A DNA stretch of 64,000 nucleotides. Origin: JAJVID01 sp963743425 (GTDB lineage Bacteria; Acidobacteriota; Blastocatellia; RBC074). Below the pieces are notes generated by a model. That model did not search any database, was not told the origin of the DNA, and was given only the letters and a program-made list of their open reading frames with translations. Where the stretch lies: contig CAVUPU010000009.1 in NCBI GenBank assembly GCA_963743425.1, forward strand, positions 744,001 to 808,000, given 5' to 3'. The translations under genes and the position numbers were made by a program. This document shows, in pieces, positions 1 to 7,550 of the stretch (positions within the stretch are counted from its first letter, which is position 1; each line of letters begins with the position of its first letter).

Positions 1-807
1 GATGGCGCGCAAGAGTTTCGCCTGCTGCAATTCGCGCAGCGGCTGCTGCGGATCGCGCGCGGACTGCTGCGCCCTGGCTGCCGGTTGTTGCGGCGTTGGC
101 GGTTGCGGCGTCGTCGTCTGCGGCGGCGTCATCTGTTGCGGCGGCGCCGTCTGCTGCGGCATTGATGATTGCGGCGGCGTCATCTGTTGTGGCGGCGCCG
201 TTTGTTGAGATTGCGACTGCATCGATTCGCCCGGGCTAGCCCTATCGACTTTCTCCGAGGCGCCGTCCGGCGCGGGCAATGACTTGATCGCCAGCGCTGG
301 AGTCGGAGTTGGAGTCGGGGTCGGCGTCGGCTGCGGGCGAACAGGCGCCGGCTCGAAGGTCTGCAAAATTTCAAACTGGCTCATCTGCAGAGTGCTGAGA
401 GCCAGCAGTGGCCGTGAGAGAAAGTCATCGGATAAATCCTCCGGGTGAAGCTGCTCTTCGATGTATCGCTCTATGCCCATCCGCCGCACGCGCTCGATGT
501 CGCCAGGGCGCGGGCCGAAACCGGCGCGATTGAGCAGATGCAGAATCTTCTGATCTTCGGTCAATGGCGGAATTGAAGCCGTCGCGCGCCTGCTGCGCCC
601 AGACGTCGAGACGTTCGCAGGCAGCGGGATCAATCGCTCGTCGACGAACGCTCCGGCGGGCAGATCGGGTTTGAGCATGGGCGACGCGGGCGGGTTGGCC
701 GGAGGTTGTTGCTGCGCTGCGAACGGAATTGCAAAGACGAGCGCGAGCGCCAGCCCGCCGACTAGAAGAGACAGAAAACGAACGCGAAGAGTCGAGTGTA
801 TGCTCAT
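1..807 (-). CDS. DUF1800 domain protein, 5' part, cut by window edge
   Basis: An ATG at 807 opens a frame that stays open to base 1, so only the first 269 codons are visible. The protein starts with a signal peptide (hydrophobic run, then AAQQQ). Around residues 95-125 it has LLNRAGFGPRPGDIERV followed by GIERYIEEQLHPE, the typical opening of DUF1800 proteins. These are exported bacterial proteins often encoded beside DUF1501 proteins and have no settled function. After this comes a low-complexity linker of Pro-Thr repeats and Gln/Pro/Thr-rich repeats (roughly residues 165-255), which is longer than I would expect inside this domain. A possible ribosome site (GGAAAT) lies just upstream. The rest of the gene lies outside the window, so completeness cannot be judged. 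Family call is good; function is unknown. Confidence 0.8.
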   Translation of the reverse strand, partial: MSIHSTLRVRFLSLLVGGLALALVFAIPFAAQQQPPANPPASPMLKPDLPAGAFVDERLIPLPANVSTSGRSRRATASIPPLTEDQKILHLLNRAGFGPRPGDIERVRRMGIERYIEEQLHPEDLSDDFLSRPLLALSTLQMSQFEILQTFEPAPVRPQPTPTPTPTPTPALAIKSLPAPDGASEKVDRASPGESMQSQSQQTAPPQQMTPPQSSMPQQTAPPQQMTPPQTTTPQPPTPQQPAARAQQSARDPQQPLRELQQAKLLRAI

Positions 808-929
808 CTCATATTTCCTTTGCATAAGTTGTCGCAGGGGTGGCGTAATCATACCACTCGAAAGTACAGCGGGGATAGGCGGAATGTAGTCCAGGCGTAC
901 GTCGAGCTTTTGTGGCGCCGCGGAAATGA

Positions 930-1030
930 CCCTGGGTACGCATCGCTTCCAGCGTGCTCTTGGCAAGAAGCTTATTGAAAGGAAATAGGTTACTAGTCGA
1001 GAGCACGCTCGAATCGATGCGTACCCAGGG
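930..1030. repeat. Imperfect inverted repeat (GCGTACCCAGGG arms)
   Basis: The outer arms at 930-945 and 1015-1030 are exact 16-base reverse complements (CCCTGGGTACGCATCG). Inner arms at 951-960 and 1000-1009 also pair exactly. The right arm recurs alone at 62961-62976. This is the only structure I see in the 400-bp gap 808-1209. Confidence 0.85.
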
Positions 1031-1209
1031 CGCGCGCGAAACTTTGACGGACCCACTGTATTCCAATCACGTTGCGGGAAATATGGATTGTTTTTCTGTT
1101 CGATCCGGCTATCATTTGTGCGCCAAAGACAACGTCGTCGGCCTGATAGATTTTCATATCATGTAACCCGTGTAGCCAATGCCCAAAAACTATAATCAGG
1201 AGGATTGCC

Positions 1210-2979
1210 GTGATAGAGGTCTATGGTGTTTTTGAAGGTGGCGGAGTTCGTGGGACTGCGCTGGTGGGCGCGGTCGCGGCGGCGGAAAAGAAGGGGATCG
1301 GTTTCCGCTCGGTGGCCGGGACTTCGGCCGGCGCCATCGTCGCGTCGTTGATCGCCGCCGGTTACAAAGCCGAAGAGATGCGCGCGCTGTTGACCGAGAC
1401 CGATTTCAAGAAGTTTATGGACCCGGTTTCGCGCGTCCCGCTGTGGAAGTATTGCGCGCTCTGGCGGCGGCTCGGGCTGTACAAAGGCGATGAGTTTCAC
1501 CGCTGGATCGCGGAAAAGATTTCGTTCAAGTTGACGAAACGGCGGCACGACTCGCCAACATTCGAGCAACTACCGATCCCGCTGACGGTGATCGCCGCCG
1601 ACATCGTGCGCCAACAGGTCAAAGTCTTCAGCCGTCGCCGCACCCCCGATGTCGCGGTGGCCGACGCCGTGCGGATGTCCATGAGCATCCCGCTTTTCTT
1701 CTGCCCCGTGCGATTTGGCGAAGAGGTCATCGTTGACGGCGGCGTGTTGAGCAACTTCCCGGCGTGGGCGTTTGAAGAAGAGCGCAAAACCGCTCCGCTG
1801 CCAATCCTGGGGTTCCGGTTGCAACCGGACGACGTTCCGCAGCCGCGGATTCGCTCGCTGTGGGGATTGTTCGTGGCTCTGAGGGACACCGTCATCCGCG
1901 CCAACATCCCGCTGCAAATCGAGGGGCTGGACGGTCTGTGTGTGATCGATCTGCCGACGCTCGGTGTGCGCACGACGGATTTCAACCTGGAAGAGAAGAA
2001 GAAGGAAGATCTCTACTGGGCCGGGCATCGGGAGTCCCTGGCGGCGCTGGAAGAGATCATCCGCGACTTCGCCAACAACGGCGCCGGATCGAATGAAACC
2101 GGCGCTCGCGGAGTTGATTCGGGCGCGAGGACGAGAGGCGTCCAGGTGAAGGAATTGGCGCCGCCGTCGCCTGCCGTCGCCCCGGGCGCATCCCAAACAG
2201 CCAGCGACAATCCATTCAACTTTGTCGGGCGGGTCAATCGCGTCGAAGATTTCTTTGACCGCGACTACGAGCGGGAATCGCTGCGCAGTTATCTCGCCAA
2301 CGGGATGTGCTGCCAGATCGTCGGGCCGCGCCGGGTCGGCAAGTCTTCGCTGCTCTACCATCTGCCCGGCTTCGCGCGCGGGTGGGGAATGAGTCTCACC
2401 GTTGTGTATCTTGACTTGCTTAGCCCGCGCAGCCGCACGATTGGAGGGCTATTGGAGATGATCGGGGAACAATGGCAATGCGACTCTCCGCTCCGCTCAC
2501 TGACCGATTTGGAAGAGCGGGTCAGCGCGATCAATGCGCGCGGCTCGCGGCCCGTCCTATGTCTGGACGAGTTCAATGAGCTGGCGCGCCGCCCTGAAGA
2601 GTTCACCTCTGATTTCTTTCTCGACCTGCGCGGGCTGGCGCAGCAGGGAATGGCCATCCTGACGACGGCCCGCAAGCCGTTGTGCGAGCTTGTGCCGGGC
2701 CACACGCCCGCGTCGCCGTTTTTCAACATCTTCCCGATTCTGCGACTCGGGCCGTTTGCGGAAAAAGACGCCGAGGATTTCGTCACGCTGCGCCGTCCTG
2801 GCGCGCCGCCGTTCACGCCGGAAGAGAAGCGGGCGATCCTGGAATTCGCCAAAGGCTATCCGGTGGCGTTGCAGACTGCCTGCTTCCACGTCCTGCAGGC
2901 GAAGCGCGGCGGCGCGAACCTGTCCGACGCGATGGCCAGAGCCGAAGATGAAGTGAAGACCAATCTGGGTGGCGTTTGA
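1210..2979 (+). CDS. Patatin-like phospholipase fused to STAND-type ATPase
   Basis: The N-terminal half is a patatin-like lipid acyl hydrolase: oxyanion glycine loop GGGVRG at residues 10-15, nucleophile elbow GTSAG at 37-41 (Ser39) and catalytic Asp in DGG at 176-178. After a linker (about 290-330) comes a P-loop ATPase with Walker A GPRRVGKSS at 372-380 and Walker B VLCLDEF at 449-455, of the AAA/STAND kind seen in the other conflict genes of this window. The start is GTG at 1210, chosen for the AGGAGG seven bases upstream. Patatin effectors in bacterial immunity (CapV, Avs-type proteins) degrade membrane phospholipids after activation. By analogy the ATPase may be the sensor or switch and the patatin the killer; that role is inference. 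The neighbouring STAND genes support a defence context. Confidence 0.85.
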   Translation: MIEVYGVFEGGGVRGTALVGAVAAAEKKGIGFRSVAGTSAGAIVASLIAAGYKAEEMRALLTETDFKKFMDPVSRVPLWKYCALWRRLGLYKGDEFHRWIAEKISFKLTKRRHDSPTFEQLPIPLTVIAADIVRQQVKVFSRRRTPDVAVADAVRMSMSIPLFFCPVRFGEEVIVDGGVLSNFPAWAFEEERKTAPLPILGFRLQPDDVPQPRIRSLWGLFVALRDTVIRANIPLQIEGLDGLCVIDLPTLGVRTTDFNLEEKKKEDLYWAGHRESLAALEEIIRDFANNGAGSNETGARGVDSGARTRGVQVKELAPPSPAVAPGASQTASDNPFNFVGRVNRVEDFFDRDYERESLRSYLANGMCCQIVGPRRVGKSSLLYHLPGFARGWGMSLTVVYLDLLSPRSRTIGGLLEMIGEQWQCDSPLRSLTDLEERVSAINARGSRPVLCLDEFNELARRPEEFTSDFFLDLRGLAQQGMAILTTARKPLCELVPGHTPASPFFNIFPILRLGPFAEKDAEDFVTLRRPGAPPFTPEEKRAILEFAKGYPVALQTACFHVLQAKRGGANLSDAMARAEDEVKTNLGGV

Positions 2980-3041
2980 ATCAAGATCACTGCTTGCGCT
3001 AGTTGACGTGGAAGTAATTCGCCGCATTGTCAGACGGTGTC

Positions 3042-3126
3042 AGACGGTGTTTAGAGTACCGGCTTTAGCCGGAAGGGTTTGATCATCAAACCCTTCCGGC
3101 TAAAGCCGGTACTCTAAACACCGTCT
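3042..3126. repeat. Long perfect palindrome, TTTAGAGTACCG family
   Basis: About 42-base arms mirror each other around GATCATC at about 3084. The core reads TTTAGAGTACCGGCTTTAG then CCGG. A short direct repeat (CAGACGGTGT) precedes it. A relative lies at 28267-28362. The 190-bp gap between the patatin gene and the next gene holds little else. The transcript would fold into a long hairpin. Confidence 0.9.
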
Positions 3127-3190
3127 CCTGGAGGCTCGGGTCGCCTGCGAGTTTCAACTGGCGCAAGTCGTGAGATCGGAAAGTCATGTT

Positions 3191-3847
3191 ATGGCAGATT
3201 ACATCCGCTGGTCGCTGCGACAATTTTATCTGCTCGTCTTTTGGCCGACACAGTTCGAGCGTGAGGTCGAAAGCGATAGAAAGGATGGGCCGAAACTGCG
3301 GCGCATTGAACGGCTACGCTATTTGATAAAGCTGCTTCCCTGGATTGTCGCGCTGGCGGTGATCGGCAACCTTATCACTGGCGTCATCTGCGAAGCGTAT
3401 GGATTAGACTTCGACTGGGTTGGATCCTGGCGTGGCGTGGCGTTTGGCGTGGCGTTTGGCGTGGCGTTTGGCGTGGCGGGTGGCGTGGCGGGTGGCGTGG
3501 CGGGTGGCGTGGCGTTTGGCGTGGCGTTTGGCGTGGCGGGTGGCGTGGGGTTTGGCGTGGCGGGTGGCGTGGGGTTTGGCGTGGGGTTTGGCGCGGCGTT
3601 AGGCGTAACGGTTGGTGTGGTGGGTGTCGTGGCGCGTGTCGTAACCTTTGGCGTGGTTGGTGGCATAGCGTTTGGCGTGGTTGGTGGCATAGCGTTTGGC
3701 GTGACGTTCCCGCTGGCTTTCTGGATAACGTATTTTCGACTGGCGTCGTATCCGCTCGATTTTGCCATGACCGCCGCCGCTTACCTCGTTGCCAGGAGAA
3801 ATCCGCAATCCTCCTTCCGCGTCTGGCGATGGTGCCCGGTGGCATAG
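3191..3847 (+). CDS. Gly-Val-repeat membrane protein (N-terminal part of an interrupted gene)
   Basis: The product begins with a cytoplasmic segment (MADYIRWSLRQFYLLVFWP), then a hydrophobic segment (LLPWIVALAVIGNLITGVI), then about 95 residues made almost only of GVAFGVA/GVAGGVA units, then another hydrophobic stretch. The repeats read as closely packed membrane helices or a glycine-zipper sheet; no catalytic motif is visible. ATG 3191 is preferred because GGAAAG lies upstream; a GTG at 3170 is in frame. The frame ends at TAG 3845-3847, but the next gene (GTG 3854) is in the same frame six bases on. TGG instead of TAG would give the smooth junction CPVAWNEVIWLPLP. I therefore read the two as halves of one gene with a nonsense mutation, although separate expression is possible. 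Function unknown. Confidence 0.6.
   Translation: MADYIRWSLRQFYLLVFWPTQFEREVESDRKDGPKLRRIERLRYLIKLLPWIVALAVIGNLITGVICEAYGLDFDWVGSWRGVAFGVAFGVAFGVAGGVAGGVAGGVAFGVAFGVAGGVGFGVAGGVGFGVGFGAALGVTVGVVGVVARVVTFGVVGGIAFGVVGGIAFGVTFPLAFWITYFRLASYPLDFAMTAAAYLVARRNPQSSFRVWRWCPVA
3431..3712 (+). repeat. Coding tandem repeat, GGCGTGGCGTTT-type units
   Basis: Short units of 12-18 bases (GGCGTGGCGTTT, GGCGTGGCGGGT and variants) are repeated through the gene and encode the Gly-Val repeats. Such near-identical units are prone to slippage, so copy number may vary between strains. The repeats also open long false frames on the other strand. Confidence 0.85.
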
Positions 3848-3853
3848 AACGAA

Positions 3854-5407
3854 GTGATCTGGCTGCCGCTGCCATTTGTCGGAAAATTGCTGGCTCTGAT
3901 GGCGGGACAGAACAGGGAAGAGGCGTTCAAGCAGATTGCTTTCGTGGCCGCCGAACGTCCTCTGCAAAAGCGCGCAGCCATCAAAGCGATGGCAGAAATA
4001 GCCGTTGACGACCTGCAAGCGAAGTCGGCGTCGGAAGTAGCGTATGTGACTGAGAGGCTGATGTGGACTTCAGACGCGCCAGCCGATCTGCCCGGTGAGT
4101 TAGCAACCTTCCTCCCACGTTTCGCTCAGGTGTCGCAACACGTGGGGCAATACCTGGAACTCCACAACGACTACCGCAAAGGGCAGACGCTTGAAGCCGC
4201 AGTGGACAGCGTCGTCCAACTACAAAAGAGCCTGATCATTTCGCGCGGCAGGAATGCTCCACGGTTGCTGCAGGCGGCAAATCAATGGTGTGACCTGTTG
4301 CAGACCGAGTTGGAAACATTCAAGTCGCGGACGAAGGCCGAACGCCTGATCGACAATCCATTCGTCTTCGGCATACCGGTCAACGAGACCCCGAACAATG
4401 TCTTCACTGGTCGGCGCGACATCGCGGAGCAGATCGAAGAGAGCCTGCTCGGCGCGTCGCACACGCCGATGCTGTTGCTGCACGGGCCGCGACGCATGGG
4501 CAAGACGAGCATTTTGAAACAACTGCCGCGTATGCTCGGCCCCGATTTCGCGCCCTCGTTGCTCGATCTGGAAAAGCGGGCCGCGCGCGAAGACGCGTCG
4601 TCGCTGTTGATCTACATCTCGCGAGCCGTGAGCGAAGGCTTGCGCCGCCGCCACGTGGTCGTCGAGCCGCTGGCGGACAATAAGATGATGCGCGGCCCGT
4701 TTCGCGCTTTCGATGAATGGCTGGACAAGGTCGAGCGGGAGATGCCTCCGCGTATGCGCGCGCTGCTGTGCCTGGACGAGTACGAGAGCTTGCAATCGGC
4801 TCTGGCGGCAGGATGGGGAGGAGATTTTCTGGACACGATGCGCAACCTGCTGCAACACCGGCAGCGGTTGGTGTTGATGTTCACCGGCGCGCATACATTC
4901 GCCGAAATGGGACAAGAATGGACCAGCCGTTTCATCAGCGCGCGCCGCGTACGGGTCAGCTTTCTCACGCGCGAAGAGTTGATCCCGCTGCTGACCGAGC
5001 CGATTCCCGAATTCGATATGCGATATGCCGACGACGGGGCGATGGAGCGGATCATCATAATCACGAACGGCCAGCCGTTCCTGACGCAGGCCATCGCCTT
5101 CGAGCTGGTGCAATTCCTCAACAGCGAGAAGCGTAAAGTGGCGACCCTGGCCGACGTCGAAACAGCGATCACTCGCGCGATGGAGAGCGGCGGCGAATAT
5201 TTCGCCAACGTCTGGAGCGACGCCGGCGAGGAAGGGCGGGCGATTCTGCTCGCGATTGTGAACGGCGAAACGCCGCCTGATCTTCCCGCCGCCGAAGAAC
5301 GGCTGCGCAATCAGGATCTGCTGAACAGCGACGGCCGATTCGCCGTGCCGATGATAGAAAGGTGGGTTCTAGAAAAAGCGTCGAAACTTTTTAGTCGCGC
5401 GATGTGA
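3854..5407 (+). CDS. STAND/AAA ATPase (C-terminal part of an interrupted gene)
   Basis: A helical N-terminal region of about 170 residues leads to a P-loop ATPase: NVFTGRRDIAEQIEESL, Walker A GPRRMGKTS at 211-219, Walker B LLCLDEY at 304-310, then a helical lid. The sequence resembles the ATPase half of the patatin fusion just upstream (GPRRxGKxS, CLDE). The nominal start is GTG 3854, six bases after the stop of the membrane-repeat gene and in the same frame, with no clear ribosome site, so the natural product was probably a 740-residue membrane-anchored ATPase. The patatin gene, palindrome and this gene lie in one orientation and could form a two-gene conflict cassette. ATPase call is firm; biological role is inferred. 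Confidence 0.75.
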   Translation: MIWLPLPFVGKLLALMAGQNREEAFKQIAFVAAERPLQKRAAIKAMAEIAVDDLQAKSASEVAYVTERLMWTSDAPADLPGELATFLPRFAQVSQHVGQYLELHNDYRKGQTLEAAVDSVVQLQKSLIISRGRNAPRLLQAANQWCDLLQTELETFKSRTKAERLIDNPFVFGIPVNETPNNVFTGRRDIAEQIEESLLGASHTPMLLLHGPRRMGKTSILKQLPRMLGPDFAPSLLDLEKRAAREDASSLLIYISRAVSEGLRRRHVVVEPLADNKMMRGPFRAFDEWLDKVEREMPPRMRALLCLDEYESLQSALAAGWGGDFLDTMRNLLQHRQRLVLMFTGAHTFAEMGQEWTSRFISARRVRVSFLTREELIPLLTEPIPEFDMRYADDGAMERIIIITNGQPFLTQAIAFELVQFLNSEKRKVATLADVETAITRAMESGGEYFANVWSDAGEEGRAILLAIVNGETPPDLPAAEERLRNQDLLNSDGRFAVPMIERWVLEKASKLFSRAM

Positions 5408-5413
5408 TACTCT

Positions 5414-6169
5414 GTGCGCGACCTGGTTATGCGGACTTTTCAAATTGACCAAAGCGAAGACCAACAGGAAGACGGTCGCGACGCCTCACGCGAGAAAGAT
5501 TCGTCCAGCAAGTTATACGCGTTTGCTCCGCTCGACCGCTACACCTTCAAACAACGACTGATCATTCGATTCGCCGGAGTGGCGCTCTACTGGCTGATCC
5601 GCGCCATCGGCGCGACGTTGAGATTTGAGGTCAAGGGCTGGGAGCATCATACCGACCGCGAGCCGATGATCTACTGCTTCTGGCACAACCGGATTCCGAT
5701 CGCGACCTGGTTCTGGCGGCGCCGCGGCATCGTCGTGATGTCGTCGCGCAGCTTCGATTCGGAATACATCGCGCGGTTCATTCAGCGGTTCGGCTACGGC
5801 GCGGCTAAGGGCAGCTCGACGCGCGGCGCGCTCGCCGGGTTGATTCAGATGATTCGCGCGGTCAGAGCGGGCAAGAGCGCGGCCTTCACCGTGGACGGCC
5901 CGCGCGGGCCGATTTACGAGGCGAAGCCCGGCGCATTGCTGCTGGCGAAGAAGACCGGCGCGGCGATCCTGCCTTTCTCGATCTCGCTCGACCGCTGCTG
6001 GCGGTTGCCGAGCTGGGATCGGCTCGAGATTCCCAAACCCTTTGCGAAGGCCCACGTCGTCATCGGCGAGCGGATTTATGTGAAAGACGCGGACGACGAA
6101 GCCGAGCAGCGGCGGTTCCAACGCGCGCTGGATGAGTTGCGTGAATATAGCGATGCGCTGGCGCGATAG
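5414..6169 (+). CDS. DUF374-type lysophospholipid acyltransferase family protein
   Basis: The protein has the DUF374/LPLAT pattern: MIYCFWHNRIPIATWFW (with the HNR part of an acyl-acceptor pocket), SRSFDSEYIARFIQRFGYG, GSSTRGALAGLIQM and VDGPRGPIYEAKPGALLLAK. Members of this family transfer acyl chains to lipid A precursors or lysophospholipids at the inner membrane; the exact substrate cannot be read from sequence. An N-terminal hydrophobic segment (FAGVALYWLIRAIGATL) would hold it at the membrane. The start is GTG 5414, seven bases after the upstream stop; ATG 5429 is an alternative that removes five residues. The tight spacing suggests co-transcription with the ATPase, but DUF374 is usually a housekeeping gene, so it may just be downstream. 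Confidence 0.85.
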   Translation: MRDLVMRTFQIDQSEDQQEDGRDASREKDSSSKLYAFAPLDRYTFKQRLIIRFAGVALYWLIRAIGATLRFEVKGWEHHTDREPMIYCFWHNRIPIATWFWRRRGIVVMSSRSFDSEYIARFIQRFGYGAAKGSSTRGALAGLIQMIRAVRAGKSAAFTVDGPRGPIYEAKPGALLLAKKTGAAILPFSISLDRCWRLPSWDRLEIPKPFAKAHVVIGERIYVKDADDEAEQRRFQRALDELREYSDALAR

Positions 6170-6260
6170 TCATTCAGCATCAGCATAATTTCGGTGTCGT
6201 CTTGACAGCGATTGGAGGCTGCTGCGGAGAGGGAACCGCTTGTCTTCCCCACCGGGCGTT

Positions 6261-6398
6261 GATCATCGTTTCGGCCAGTGAGGCAGTGATTGGAACCGCT
6301 GATTTTTACGGATGCGGCGGATCAACAGGGATAATCCGTAAAAATCCGTAGCATCCGTGAAAATCCGCGGTTCCTGTTAGTGGCCGAAACGATGATCA
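6261..6398. repeat. Long imperfect palindrome (GATCATCGTTTCGGCC arms)
   Basis: The outer arms GATCATCGTTTCGGCCA and TGGCCGAAACGATGATC frame inner arms that repeat GGAACCGC...CCGTAAAAATCCG motifs in both directions. The rest of the gap between 6170 and 6436 shows no coding signal. A separate repeat family from the others in this window. Confidence 0.8.
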
Positions 6399-6436
6399 AA
6401 GCCCCCCACCGCATAGCGGCCCTATGATCGACCAGA

Positions 6437-7550
6437 TCATGAGTCTTCGGATGAATTGAAGATGTTGATGACATGGATATTGATGGAGTGATTAAGCGCC
6501 AGGTCATGCATATGGCTTACTCCTCCGCGACCATCACTTGGCCGCATGTTCCAGAGGCAGATGAAAGCAACGTTTTCAGCGTCTAAAGTCAGTGCGGAAT
6601 ACAATTGCCAGAGGTTATTTCGCTCCCATATATGACTGCTGACCGGGGCCTGGCCTAATTCATCAGGCATCGTAAGAAGTGTGGTCCGGGGATGATTCTT
6701 GACATTGTAAAAGCGTGTTAACCCATTGCTTCCCGGCATAACCTACTGCGTTCGTGATAAATGGCTGACACTTCGTAGGGAATCCTGAGTTCCAGGCGTA
6801 GTCCACGTTGCAGGCACGCCTCAGCAAACAGAAGGTCGCCGCCGCATGAACCTGCGCAAAGCGCCAGATCGTCGGGACCAGCCTCAAGCTCCTTTAGTTT
6901 TTCTTCAATGGCCATTTTAGCTATCGTTTCCATACTTGCCGGAAACCGCGGCTCCGGACGGGCAGTGCTGTCAATCGCGTGGCCGCTGAAGAGGAACACC
7001 TTGCGGGGAGTCCGGCTTGCTTTCGCTGATTTGATCTTGATCAAAGCGCGGTCAAGCACTTTCAATGCAGCTTCGACATTTTCGGGGTTGAATCCCAGGT
7101 CTTTCAGTATCTGCAGATTTCGTCGTGATGACTCAAGGGCAGGCCAGTTATCTTCAGCAAATGTAACTGCGGCTTTGTATGCTTTCTCCGCCGCCTTAGG
7201 ATCGCCAGTAAGCACCTCAAAATCAGCAATAAGGGCTTTGGACCAATAATCATCATCTTCACGACGCAGGGAGCGTCTAACATTCGATGCAATCATATCC
7301 AGGTCGGGATGTCAGCTATGGCCAATGAGGTGTTTATGAAGGAGACTTAGTGTAAGTTGATTGATGCCGAGGTAAGGATCAGCCTTAAGGAAAAACCCTC
7401 TTCTATAGGCGTCAATCGCCTGTTGCAGCAGTTCTTCTTCATAAGCCGCGCCTTCGCGCATTTCCTCAACTGATTTTCCCGGTTCACGCCAGGCTGAAAT
7501 CCATTGTTCTTTTCTGGCCATGCCAAGCAACCCCCAGATTTCAGCATCAT
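6437..7550 (-). pseudogene. Broken TRAFs-binding (DUF4071-like) region, 3' part of the KGGTGR ATPase gene
   Basis: Three frames read together give one protein tail. From 7550, DDAEIWGLLGMARKEQW and LQQAIDAYRRGF (TPR-like) run to a TGA at 7314-7312. The same frame resumes as YWSKALIADFEVLTGD, then KVFLFSGHAID, ETIAKMAIEEKL, LALCAGSCGGDLLFAEA and LRLELRIPYEVSAIYHE, ending at 6718. A one-base shift near 6725 restores TRFYNVKNHPRTTLLTMP, ERNNLWQLYSAL and FICLWNM, ending at 6437. This order matches the TRAFs-binding family found in conflict systems, where it follows TIR and KGGVGR-type genes. One extra C in a CCC run near 7554 also puts it out of frame with the ATPase upstream. With a nonsense codon and two frameshifts I call it a pseudogene, although sequencing error could cause single-base changes. 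Confidence 0.75.

Noticed and set aside
2..208. Cys/Gly-rich 68-codon frame on the plus strand
   Set aside because: It is the antisense of the Gln/Pro/Thr repeats in the DUF1800 gene; its composition comes from the CTGCTGCGG-type repeat.
3319..3875. Long Pro/Thr-rich and Arg/His-rich frames on the minus strand
   Set aside because: They mirror the Gly-Val-coding repeats; a short repeat keeps all frames open, and they have no start signals or recognisable protein text.
3845..7314. Stop-codon recoding (selenocysteine or a changed genetic code) as explanation for in-frame TAG and TGA
   Set aside because: Both TAG and TGA are used as normal stops by the intact genes here, the interrupted positions do not look like redox sites, and the neighbouring frameshifts point to decay.
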